A stretch of 44,246 bases of DNA from NCBI GenBank assembly GCA_964624825.1, contig CAZUYD010000017.1:1-44246 (forward strand), written 5' to 3'. The DNA is from Enorma sp964624825. GTDB lineage: Bacteria; Actinomycetota; Coriobacteriia; Coriobacteriales; Coriobacteriaceae. Each line of letters begins with the position of its first letter. The first letter of the stretch is position 1. The notes beneath the pieces were generated by a model, which saw nothing but the letters and a program-made list of their open reading frames with translations, did not search any database and was not told where the DNA came from. The position numbers were made by a program, and so were the translations under genes. Below, piece after piece: positions 16,701 through 24,003 of the stretch.

Positions 16701-17453
16701 CTACCTGCCAAGCATCGCGCGTCTGGCAGCCATGCGATCGGCCTTCGCCCGCTTGGCAGCGCCCGCCGCATCGCCTTGCGAACGATGGTCGATCGCGCGC
16801 GCGATGATGTCGCAGACGCTTTGAATGATTTGCACGAGGATGATGAGCAGCACAACGGTGATGATCATCATCTCATCCTCATAGCGGTAGTAGCCATAGC
16901 GGATGGCGATGTCGCCAAGCCCGCCCGCGCCCACAGACCCTGCGATGGCCGTATAGCCGAGCACCGCGATGAGCGTGATGGAAACGCCGCGCACGATCGA
17001 CGGCAGCGCCTCGGGTAGAAGCGCGGAGACCACGATGCGAGGCACGCTGGCGCCGCAGGCTTCAGCCGCCTCGACCGATTCGCGCGGCACCTCCGCCAAC
17101 GATTGCTCGATCATGCGCGCCACAAACGGCGCCGTGGATACCACGAGCGGTGGAACCACGCCGCGCACGCCCGAGGTCGTGCCCACAAGCGCGGCGGTCA
17201 TGGGCATCAGCGAGATGAGCAAGATGATGAACGGCATCGAACGGCCGATGTTCACCACCCAGCTGAGCACCGCGTTGAGCGCGCGCATGGGACGCAGCGA
17301 CCCCGGTGCGGTGAGGTAGAGCACCACGCCGACCACGGTGCCGATCACATATGCGATGGCGGTGGACACGAAGAGCATGACGAGCGTGTCGACGACCCCT
17401 TGGCTGAGCAGCTGGCCATATTCGTCGATGAATGCCGTAATGACGCTAAGCAT
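16701..17453 (-). CDS. metI: Methionine ABC transporter permease
   Basis: A 250-residue membrane permease with about five to six TM helices. The EAA-type loop is EAAEACGASVPRIVVSALLPEALP, followed by GYTAIAGSVGAGGLGDIAIRYGYYRY, characteristic of MetI. The ATG at 17453 overlaps the end of metN by 8 bases and has AGAGGG upstream, so the two are coupled. The upstream in-frame ATG at 17489 lies within metN and is not used in my call. Confidence 0.93.
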   Translation of the reverse strand: MLSVITAFIDEYGQLLSQGVVDTLVMLFVSTAIAYVIGTVVGVVLYLTAPGSLRPMRALNAVLSWVVNIGRSMPFIILLISLMPMTAALVGTTSGVRGVVPPLVVSTAPFVARMIEQSLAEVPRESVEAAEACGASVPRIVVSALLPEALPSIVRGVSITLIAVLGYTAIAGSVGAGGLGDIAIRYGYYRYEDEMMIITVVLLIILVQIIQSVCDIIARAIDHRSQGDAAGAAKRAKADRMAARRAMLGR

Positions 17454-18195
17454 CCCAATCAACCCTCTCAAGCAGCACCTGCGCGGCATGGCTCGTGGGG
17501 TTGGCGAACACGTCTGCCACGCTCCCCTGCTCCACCACGCGCCCGCGATCGAGCACCGCGACGTTGCGGCAGATCTTTTCGACCACGCTCATGGAATGGG
17601 TGATCACGATAATGGTCACGCCAGTCGAGCGGTTGATGTCGCGCAGCAGCTTGAGCACCGAGTTGCTGCTCGCTGGGTCGAGCGCGCTCGTCGCCTCATC
17701 GCACAAGATGTACTCCGGATCGCACGCGAGCGCGCGAGCGATGGCGACGCGCTGCTGCTGACCGCCCGAAAGCTGGGATGGATAGGACGTTGCCTTCTCT
17801 GCCAGACCGACCATATCGAGCAGTTCGTGCGCACGCTCGCGGTTCTCGGCCGTCACGCGGCCCGCCGCGGCCTTGAATGGGAAGCACACGTTGTCGAGCA
17901 CGGTCTTTTGTGCCAGCAGGCCGAAGCTCTGAAAAATCATGGCGACGCGCCGACGATACGCGCGCAGCACGGCGCCCGAAAACCCGGTCACGTCCTGGCC
18001 GTCTACCATGATCTTCCCCGATGTGGGACGCTCGAGCAAATTGATGCAGCGCACAAGCGTCGACTTGCCCGCGCCGCTCATGCCGATGATGCCCATGATG
18101 TCGCCACCGGTGATGGTAAGGCTCACGTCATCGAGTGCGTGCGCGCCCGACTCAGCGCTGCCAAATACCTTGGTGAGATGCTGAATTTCAATCAC
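17446..18195 (-). CDS. metN: Methionine ABC transporter ATPase, short form without NIL domain
   Basis: This ATPase powers methionine uptake with MetI and MetQ. It has Walker A GMSGAGKST (residues 38-46), signature LSGGQQQRVAIARAL, Walker B YILCDEATSALDPASS and H-loop VITHSM. The protein ends about 30 residues after the core at 249 residues. E. coli-type MetN is about 340 residues with a C-terminal NIL (ACT-like) methionine-sensing domain that gives trans-inhibition; here it is absent. I take the GTG at 18195, after GAGCGGGG. The ATG at 18243 falls inside the attenuator hairpin and is unlikely. Loss of protein-level feedback may be offset by the RNA attenuator upstream. Confidence 0.92.
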   Translation of the reverse strand: MIEIQHLTKVFGSAESGAHALDDVSLTITGGDIMGIIGMSGAGKSTLVRCINLLERPTSGKIMVDGQDVTGFSGAVLRAYRRRVAMIFQSFGLLAQKTVLDNVCFPFKAAAGRVTAENRERAHELLDMVGLAEKATSYPSQLSGGQQQRVAIARALACDPEYILCDEATSALDPASSNSVLKLLRDINRSTGVTIIVITHSMSVVEKICRNVAVLDRGRVVEQGSVADVFANPTSHAAQVLLERVDWDA

Positions 18196-18223
18196 GGAAT
18201 AGCCCCGCTCAATGATTTGGTCT

Positions 18224-18260
18224 GAAAAAGGAAGGCGGGTCATCTCCCGCCGGAGACGAC
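18224..18260 (-). terminator. Attenuator terminator before metN
   Basis: Read on the minus strand, GTCGTCTCC (18260-18252), a four-base loop, then GGAGATGAC (18247-18239) form a 9-bp stem with one G-U pair. CCGCC and a T-rich tract (TTCCTTTTT to 18225) follow. It begins directly after the leader ORF stop codon and 29 bases before the metN GTG, the position expected of an attenuator. The 5' arm segment CGTCTCC can also pair with GGAGATG at 18336-18330 in the leader ORF, a competing structure. Confidence 0.75.
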
Positions 18261-18350
18261 CTAATGAAGGCGCCCGGTCTTCGCATGTGCGCAGCAGCTG
18301 CGCGACATGGCAAAGTGCCCGGGCGAGGGCATCTCCATGACCATCATCAT
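18261..18350 (-). CDS. Methionine-rich leader peptide of the metNIQ operon
   Basis: A 29-codon ORF beginning with three ATG codons: MMMVMEMPSPGHFAMS, then a basic/Cys tail ending RLH and TAG. Six of 29 residues are Met (1, 2, 3, 5, 7, 15) and two are adjacent Cys, far above normal use. It begins ~27 bases after the predicted transcription start, ends at the base of the terminator hairpin, and precedes the methionine importer. It is therefore a strong candidate for a ribosome-sensing attenuation peptide. The Shine-Dalgarno is poor, which weakens the call somewhat. No SAM riboswitch signature is present in this leader. Confidence 0.72.
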   Translation of the reverse strand: MMMVMEMPSPGHFAMSRSCCAHAKTGRLH

Positions 18351-18383
18351 CGTGATATGTGCTACAGCGCTAATCATGTTTTT

Positions 18384-18412
18384 AGCCTAGCAGTGCGGCC
18401 CCGTTGTGGCAA
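18384..18412 (-). promoter_or_regulatory. Promoter of the metNIQ attenuator and operon
   Basis: TTGCCA (18412-18407) and TAGGCT (18389-18384) are separated by exactly 17 bases on the minus strand. Start near 18377 gives a leader of about 180 bases containing the Met-rich ORF and terminator. The remaining 18413-18548 up to asp23 shows nothing I can name. Confidence 0.65.
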
Positions 18413-18548
18413 GTAGGAAAATGAGCCGAATTGGATTGGCGCATGGCTGCGGGTCGGTGCGCTTCACGCGCGAAGGACGGCGCAGCCATGTCGCCTTCTG
18501 GACGCAGACGAGTTGGAATGGAAGACCCGGCGAGCAGAGGATGGCGAG

Positions 18549-19214
18549 CTATTCCTCACCGTTCTCGTGCATGAGGCTATCGATGAATTTTTTGCGGCTG
18601 GCCTCGTATTCCTCGCGCGTTACGACGTCCTCGATGCGCAAGTTGATGCCCGCGACCTCGAGCCCGGTCATCTCAGCCAGGCGCTCGGTCACGCGCGCCT
18701 TCACGCCCTCGAAGATATCGGGCGCATAGCAGCCGTATTCGATGATGACCGATATGTTGATGATCATGCGGTTATCGTCCGTGACCTCCACGCTCACGCC
18801 CTTGGTGAGGTTTTCCGCACCCAGCTGCTCCTGGAAGAAGTGGACGAGGTTGCCCTTCATGCCCAGCACGTGCGGCACCTCGCGCGTGGCCATGGCGACG
18901 ATCTTCTCGATTACGCCGTTGGAATAGGTAAGCGAGTCCTCGGAATCTACCTCGTCGTATTCCTCATCTTCGCCATCCTCGACGTCTGCCGAAGTATCGG
19001 ATATATCGCTTGCACCATGCTCGAGGCCTGTCGAAGCAGCAGGTGCATCTTCCTCAGCAGGCGCCGTCTCATCGGCAGGCGCCGCACCCTCACCGGACGC
19101 CGCAGAAACATCATCCGCTACGGGCATCGCGTCATCCAAAACCTCAGACTCCTGCAAAGCGCCCTGCTCCTGCTCAGCCGCTTTTTCCTCAGCCTTGTTG
19201 TTCGCCTTTACCAT
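18549..19214 (-). CDS. Asp23/Gls24 family envelope-stress protein
   Basis: A 221-residue protein with an acidic, Ala/Glu-rich disordered N-terminus (about 1-90). An Asp23/Gls24 domain follows (SNGVIEKIVAMATREVPHV, then VSVEVTDDNRMIINISVIIEYG and VTERLAEMTGLEV). In staphylococci Asp23 is a membrane-associated cell-wall stress protein tethered by AmaP. Here amaP and a DUF2273 gene lie immediately upstream in the same unit, so the same complex is likely. The ATG at 19214 follows AAGGGAG. Confidence 0.88.
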   Translation of the reverse strand: MVKANNKAEEKAAEQEQGALQESEVLDDAMPVADDVSAASGEGAAPADETAPAEEDAPAASTGLEHGASDISDTSADVEDGEDEEYDEVDSEDSLTYSNGVIEKIVAMATREVPHVLGMKGNLVHFFQEQLGAENLTKGVSVEVTDDNRMIINISVIIEYGCYAPDIFEGVKARVTERLAEMTGLEVAGINLRIEDVVTREEYEASRKKFIDSLMHENGEE

Positions 19215-19266
19215 GGCTGATAACTCCCTTCATTACCGAGCCGTTCGCGCGCCGCACCGCGCCGCC

Positions 19267-19713
19267 CTACGAGCGGTGACCGTTGATGAGGCCGCTAAAG
19301 AAGTTCACGATGCCGTTATCGCCATCGCGAATCTGGCCGATCATAGCGCCAACCAGCACGAACACCGCGATGACGATCGTGCTCCAAAGCCCGATGGTCA
19401 AAACGAGGATCGCAAGCACCAAGCCGACGAAACCATACCCCACGGTGTAGGGATGATTGACCGCGTATGCCCATGTTAGTGCGCCGATTCCCTGAACAAA
19501 CCCGACCGCATCCTCAAGATCTATGCCCTTGAGGGGCTGCGTGCGCTGAGAGCTCTTGAACGAGACGCCGTCTTTCGCGTGCGAGCTCCCCGACGCGTCC
19601 GCCTCTGCTGCTGCAGCGCCTGCCGCAACATCTGCGGCAGCATCTGCCGCAGGCCGGTCGCCCTGCTCGATAGTCATCTTGGGAGTCGAGCCCTTCCCTT
19701 TATGCGTAGTCAC
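19267..19713 (-). CDS. DUF2273 small membrane protein
   Basis: A 148-residue protein. The first ~60 residues are low-complexity Ala/Asp. The rest is a DUF2273-type unit with two adjacent TM helices (near 88-125) and the typical tail GQIRDGDNGIVNFFSGLI. The start is a GTG at 19713 behind AAGGAGG, inside the last codons of amaP (14-base overlap), so translation is coupled. DUF2273 proteins occur with Asp23 and AmaP in Gram-positives; the exact role is unknown. Confidence 0.85.
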   Translation of the reverse strand: MTTHKGKGSTPKMTIEQGDRPAADAAADVAAGAAAAEADASGSSHAKDGVSFKSSQRTQPLKGIDLEDAVGFVQGIGALTWAYAVNHPYTVGYGFVGLVLAILVLTIGLWSTIVIAVFVLVGAMIGQIRDGDNGIVNFFSGLINGHRS

Positions 19714-20254
19714 GGGAAACCTCCTTGGCCACCGTCGTCGTCACACTTGGGAGGAACTTGACGCGCACCGTCACGCCCGGCACGCCGAGCATGCGCTCGC
19801 ACGCCTCTTCAACACGCAGCTGAATGCGCTTACCCAAGCTCCCCAGGCCGACATCGGTGAATGCGATGAGCTCGATCGTGATGCGCGCCCGAGATTCATC
19901 GCGGCCGATAACTTTGCTATCAATGCGCTCAACCAGCACGTCCTCCGACGCGATGGCCTCCTGCGCAACTGAAGACAGCGCGGCGAGCCGTACCTCGATA
20001 TTGGAATTGCCGGCCAGATGAATACTTGCCGGCGGGCGCCGTTCGGCAAGCGCCGCGATCACCGAGATGAGCACGCCGAGCGCGAGGACCGCAAGGCTTG
20101 CGAGAAGCGCGATCGAGGCCGCCGGATACCCAGCAACCCATTCGATGCGGCTGCGCAGCGCGTCGGGACCGAACATCAAGCCGGCAAGCGCGCCGACGAC
20201 CACGATACCTGCGAGCAGGTACACGACCGCGCAAAACTTCTTGAGCGCCCGCAT
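19700..20254 (-). CDS. amaP: AmaP-like membrane anchor for Asp23
   Basis: A 184-residue protein with two N-terminal TM helices (CAVVYLLAGIVVVGALAGLMF; IALLASLAVLALGVLISVIAAL). A cytoplasmic Asp23-like beta/alpha domain ends in VTVRVKFLPSV. This matches the alkaline-shock membrane anchor AmaP. I use the ATG at 20254 after GGGAGGGAGACGGC. It is the first gene of a three-gene unit with DUF2273 and Asp23 proteins. A consensus TATAAT lies 39 bases before the start. Confidence 0.82.
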   Translation of the reverse strand: MRALKKFCAVVYLLAGIVVVGALAGLMFGPDALRSRIEWVAGYPAASIALLASLAVLALGVLISVIAALAERRPPASIHLAGNSNIEVRLAALSSVAQEAIASEDVLVERIDSKVIGRDESRARITIELIAFTDVGLGSLGKRIQLRVEEACERMLGVPGVTVRVKFLPSVTTTVAKEVSRDYA

Positions 20255-20292
20255 GCCGTCTCCCTCCCTGCGAGCCATGTCCTCTGCGGACG

Positions 20293-20298
20293 ATTATA
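20293..20298 (-). promoter_or_regulatory. -10 element of amaP operon
   Basis: A perfect TATAAT on the minus strand, preceded by TGCG, with no good -35 at 16-18 bases. An almost identical TGCGTATA -10 occurs before the OPT transporter (40672-40677). Confidence 0.4.
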
Positions 20299-20474
20299 CG
20301 CATCCGCTCCACCCGCACGGCATGGCCGCGCATCTCCTTAAGAAAGATTTCGTATAGGAGCGAGAACCATGGTCTGCAAGCGTGCATCCGCAGCACAAAT
20401 TCTGCCTCGCACCCACTCGGCATACCTTCCAACAACGCCCTGCCGTATGGTTTGCCCGCACCGAACTCAGCATG

Positions 20475-20503
20475 AAAAAGGGGATCCGTGTAAGCGAATC
20501 CCC
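20475..20503 (-). terminator. Intrinsic terminator of yebC
   Basis: Minus strand: GGGGAT, a 12-base loop, ATCCCC, then TTTTT, starting about 55 bases beyond the yebC stop. Stem bases are 20498-20503 and 20480-20485. Confidence 0.7.
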
Positions 20504-20558
20504 TGCAAAGCAATGTGCCTGAGTTGCGCAGACGGCGCGCAAGCCGATGCGTTCGAGG

Positions 20559-21365
20559 CTATTCCTCCTCGAGCGCGGCGATGATCTCGTCGGTCATGTC
20601 CATGGTGTTGTAGACATCCTGAACATCGTCCAGCTCTTCGAGACGATCGACCAGGCGCTGAACCTTCTTGGCATCGGCTGCAGAGACAGTCGTCGGCGTA
20701 GTGGGAACCATGGTGAGCTCGGAGCCCTTGACCTCGACGCCCTGCTCCTCAAGCCCCTTCGAAACCGTCATGAGATCGGAAGGGTTCGTCCAGACGATCC
20801 ATTCCTCGCCGGCATCCTCGTAGTCCTCGCCGCCCGCCTCGGCAACCGCCATCATGAACTCGTCCTCATCCCCCGCGGCACCATTTGCCATAAGGTTTTC
20901 CTTCTTGTCGTTCGGATCGACGATCTCCTTGGCAACGACGATCTGGCCTTTGCGATCGAACTGGAACGCCACGGAACCCGAGGTGCCCAAGCTGCCGCCC
21001 GAGTGGTTGAAGGCAGAGCGCACATCGGCCGCCGTGCGGTTGCGGTTATCGGTCAGGCACTCAACGTAGACGGCGACGCCCGCAGGGCCGTAGCCTTCGT
21101 ACACGATGTTCTCATACACGGCGGCATCGGCGCCGACACCGAACGCCTTGTCGATGGCGCTCTTGATCTTGTCCTTCGGCATGGACTGCGCCTTGGCCTT
21201 GGCAACTGCTGCGGCAAGCGACGCGTTGTTTTCGGGATTGGGGTCGTTGCCCAAGCGGGCGGCAACGGTGATGTTGCGGCTGAGCTTGGAGAAGAGCGCC
21301 GAGCGCTTCGCGTCCTGAGCACCCTTGCGATGCTTGGTTGTAGCCCATTTTGAATGTCCAGACAT
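20559..21365 (-). CDS. yebC: YebC/PmpR family protein (TACO1-type)
   Basis: A 268-residue member of the YebC family. It begins with the signature MSGHSKWATTKHRKGAQDAKR and has YEGYGPAGVAVYVECLTDN and GGSLGTSGSVAFQF. The family has been described as transcriptional regulators and as translation factors that help ribosomes through difficult peptides; which applies here cannot be read. The length is slightly above the usual 240-250 because of an acidic insertion near residues 165-190. The ATG at 21365 follows GAAGGAGAC. It has its own promoter and terminator. Confidence 0.95.
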   Translation of the reverse strand: MSGHSKWATTKHRKGAQDAKRSALFSKLSRNITVAARLGNDPNPENNASLAAAVAKAKAQSMPKDKIKSAIDKAFGVGADAAVYENIVYEGYGPAGVAVYVECLTDNRNRTAADVRSAFNHSGGSLGTSGSVAFQFDRKGQIVVAKEIVDPNDKKENLMANGAAGDEDEFMMAVAEAGGEDYEDAGEEWIVWTNPSDLMTVSKGLEEQGVEVKGSELTMVPTTPTTVSAADAKKVQRLVDRLEELDDVQDVYNTMDMTDEIIAALEEE

Positions 21366-21451
21366 GCAGTCTCCTTCTATCAACGCCTGGCCGATCGCCC
21401 CGAGCACAGCCGTTCGCGGATGCATCAGCCCATCTAACCGTAAACCCTAGT

Positions 21452-21480
21452 ATGATATATCGTTCAGACTCGCAGGTAAA
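21452..21480 (-). promoter_or_regulatory. Promoter of yebC
   Basis: TTTACC (21480-21475) and TATCAT (21457-21452) are separated by 17 bases on the minus strand. A start near 21445 leaves an 80-base leader. Confidence 0.55.
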
Positions 21481-21501
21481 TGGATGCCCGTCGCGCACAA
21501 T

Positions 21502-21530
21502 GGTATTTTGACACCGGACATGAAAATACC
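21502..21530. repeat. Inverted repeat upstream of the yebC promoter
   Basis: GGTATTTT (21502-21509) and AAAATACC (21523-21530) form a perfect 8-bp dyad just upstream of the -35. A second dyad, TGACACC-A-GGTGTGA, lies 40 bases further. They may be operators, or a 3' structure of glmM mRNA. No T tract follows on either strand. Confidence 0.4.
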
Positions 21531-21653
21531 ACCACAGCGCCGAGTGCCCAGCAGCGCACCGCGTGACACCAGGTGTGAGATCTTCATCCCGGAATCAAGC
21601 GCGCACAGCACCGCTCATGTGCGCCCGGTGCCCCTCATGCGGACAAAACGAGG

Positions 21654-22985
21654 CTATAGTCCCTCAATGACCTGCACAACCTCATCGACATAGCGCTCGC
21701 ACAGCTCTATCGTAGGCGCCTCGACCATCACGCGCACCACCGGCTCGGTTCCGCTTGCACGGATGAGCGCGCGCCCTTCGCCCTCGAGCGCCGTCTCGAC
21801 CGCCGCCGTGGCCGCCTTGACCGCATCGTGCTCCATGACTGCGCACTTATCGGCAACCTGCACGTTCTTGAGCAGCTGCGGATAGATGGTGAGCGGCTCG
21901 GTCAGCTCGGCAAGGCTCTTGCCCGTCTCGATCATGGTCTGCATGACGCGCAGGCTCGTATTCACGCCATCCCCCGTACCGCTGTACTCAGAGAAGATCA
22001 CGTGGCCGCTCTGCTCGCCGCCCAGTGTGTAGCCATGCTTCTGCATGCACTGGCTTACGTACTTGTCGCCTACGTCGGTGACCTCGTGCGCGATGCCCAG
22101 CTTGTCGAGCGCCTTGAACAGCCCGATGTTGCTCATCACGGTCGCCACGATCGTGTTGCCCGCAAGCTCGTCCTTCGACGCCAGATGCGCGCCGCACACG
22201 TAGAGAATCGCATCGCCGTCGTGCACGTTGCCATACTCGTCTACCGCGATGCAGCGGTCTGCATCGCCGTCGTAGGCGAAGCCCACGTCGAGCCCTTCCT
22301 CGCGCACATACGCCTGCAAGCGCTCAATATGGGTGGATCCGCACCCCTTGTTGATGTTGAAGCCGTCGGGTTCGTCCGAGATAACGCTCACATCGGCACC
22401 GAGCGCACGGAACACACCGGGCGCGATGGGCGTCGCAGCCCCGTTTGCGCAGTCGAGCGCGATGCGGCGGTCTTTAAGCGTGAACTTCGCCGACGCAATG
22501 AGCGAGGCGATGTAGCGGTTGCGCCCCTCGACGTAATCGACCGCGCGGCCGATGCGCTCGCCTGTGGCGAGCGGCACATCGATCTCGCCGTCGATGCATG
22601 CCTCGACCTGCTCGAGCACCGTGGGCGCCATCTTGTACCCACCTGAGTCGATGAGCTTGATGCCGTTATCGAAATACGGATTGTGGCTTGCGGTGATCAT
22701 GATGCCGCAGTCGAAGTCGCCATGGCGCACCACATAGCTAACCGACGGCGTGGTGGTGACGCGCAGCACGTAGGCATCCGCGCCCGCCGAAACCAAACCC
22801 GCGACGAGCGCATTCTCGAACATATAGCTCGAGCGGCGGGTATCTTTACCGATTACCGCCTTGGCCTTGCGCCCCTGACGCAAGCCGTAGTACCAGCCGA
22901 CAAACTTACCGATTTTAAAGGCATGATCTACGGTCAGCCCTTCGTTTGCACGGCCGCGAAAGCCGTCGGTCCCGAAGTATTTCAT
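21654..22985 (-). CDS. glmM: Phosphoglucosamine mutase
   Basis: This enzyme converts glucosamine-6-phosphate to glucosamine-1-phosphate for peptidoglycan precursors. It begins MKYFGTDGFRGRANEG. It has the active-site Ser in GIMITASHNPYFDNG, the Mg loop YDGDADRCI, the sugar-binding GGEQSGH and the C-terminal RASGTEPVVRVMVEA. Two ATGs are adjacent; the second (22985) sits six bases from GGGAG and gives 443 residues, the family length. Confidence 0.96.
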   Translation of the reverse strand: MKYFGTDGFRGRANEGLTVDHAFKIGKFVGWYYGLRQGRKAKAVIGKDTRRSSYMFENALVAGLVSAGADAYVLRVTTTPSVSYVVRHGDFDCGIMITASHNPYFDNGIKLIDSGGYKMAPTVLEQVEACIDGEIDVPLATGERIGRAVDYVEGRNRYIASLIASAKFTLKDRRIALDCANGAATPIAPGVFRALGADVSVISDEPDGFNINKGCGSTHIERLQAYVREEGLDVGFAYDGDADRCIAVDEYGNVHDGDAILYVCGAHLASKDELAGNTIVATVMSNIGLFKALDKLGIAHEVTDVGDKYVSQCMQKHGYTLGGEQSGHVIFSEYSGTGDGVNTSLRVMQTMIETGKSLAELTEPLTIYPQLLKNVQVADKCAVMEHDAVKAATAAVETALEGEGRALIRASGTEPVVRVMVEAPTIELCERYVDEVVQVIEGL

Positions 22986-23202
22986 CATGATCTCCCAAAA
23001 TCGCTGAACGGTGGCACCTCGTATGGTACGCGCGAATCATGCGATACACCGAGATTCCATTAGGGAGTGCACGAAGCAGATCGGAATGCTGTCAGGGGCT
23101 CCGAGCCGTCAGCGGCGGCAACGAAAGACGCACGGCGTGCGGCGCGCTGCCCGCGCGAGACGGTGCTCGGCCGGCGCATCTTCAGCCGCCGCCATGACGC
23201 GC

Positions 23203-24003
23203 CTACCCCGTCGTCGTGTAGTACCAGAGCACATAGTCGCCATCTTGCAGCGTCACCCGGTTGCATGCCTTCATGATGACCTCACCGTTCACGCTGTATT
23301 TCCAGCCGGTGACGCCGGAATACCTTGAATCGTTTTCAGCCAAACCGCCGATGCTCTGAACATAGATGCCCATCGAACTGCTTGATGCCGAGACGTCGCT
23401 GCGCAGCGCGCACAGAACGTCGTAGGGAGTCGGGGCATCGCTCGCGCTGAAGGTAAACGTGCCGGAACCCGACACCGACCCGTCCGCCGCGCTCGAATCG
23501 ATGGCCACGCGCACCGTTATGGTCTGGGAATCCGACGCGGACGAGCTGCCGCCGCTTGAGGGGCCCGAAGCGGACGATCCGCCCGACCCACCGCTCGAGG
23601 AGGATGATGAGCCCGAGGTGCTTGAGCTGCCCGAGGTGGTCGATGCCCCGTTGGACGAGCTGCCCCCGGCAGCGGCGCTCTGAGCAGCATCGCTCGAATC
23701 ACCTTGGTTTGAGTCGCTTGCCGTCGCTTCGTCATCTGCGGCGGTTGCGTCCTCTCCGCCCGACGCGCCCTCGTCACCCGCCTGCCCAGAAGAATCCTGG
23801 CTCCCGTCCGCAGCACCGCTTGCAGAGTCCTGTGCCGGCGTTTGATCTTCTGCGACCGTGTTGAAGAGCGAATCTCCCAGCACGCCGCTTTGCACCAGCG
23901 AGAGCCCGCTCACGCCGATCAACATGACGCACGCGACGGCGACCGCCGCCGCTATGCGCGTACCGCGCTCGCGCGCGCCGCCCTTGAGCTTCCCGCTACT
24001 CAT
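23203..24003 (-). CDS. Secreted DUF4430 (transcobalamin-like) protein with Ser/Gly linker
   Basis: A 266-residue protein with a short basic N-terminus and one hydrophobic helix (AAAVAVACVMLIGVSGLSLV, about 18-38), a signal peptide or N-terminal anchor. A long disordered Ser/Gly/Asp linker (about 55-155) follows. A C-terminal DUF4430 domain has TPYDVLCALRSDV, GWKYSVNGEVIMKAC and LQDGDYVLWYYT. DUF4430 corresponds to the transcobalamin C-terminal fold. The ATG at 24003 overlaps the stop of the upstream beta-propeller gene by eight bases, so the two are made together under the cobalamin riboswitch. The length of the linker suggests it spans the cell wall. Cobalamin or cobamide capture is an inference. 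Confidence 0.8.
   Translation of the reverse strand: MSSGKLKGGARERGTRIAAAVAVACVMLIGVSGLSLVQSGVLGDSLFNTVAEDQTPAQDSASGAADGSQDSSGQAGDEGASGGEDATAADDEATASDSNQGDSSDAAQSAAAGGSSSNGASTTSGSSSTSGSSSSSSGGSGGSSASGPSSGGSSSASDSQTITVRVAIDSSAADGSVSGSGTFTFSASDAPTPYDVLCALRSDVSASSSSMGIYVQSIGGLAENDSRYSGVTGWKYSVNGEVIMKACNRVTLQDGDYVLWYYTTTG

Noticed and set aside
18195..18376. SAM riboswitch before metN
   Set aside because: None of the S-box or SAM-II/IV core motifs are present; the Met-rich ORF plus terminator explains the leader better.
20294..20542. 82-codon minus-strand ORF between yebC and amaP
   Set aside because: Runs through the yebC terminator, Cys-rich nonsense composition, no family match.
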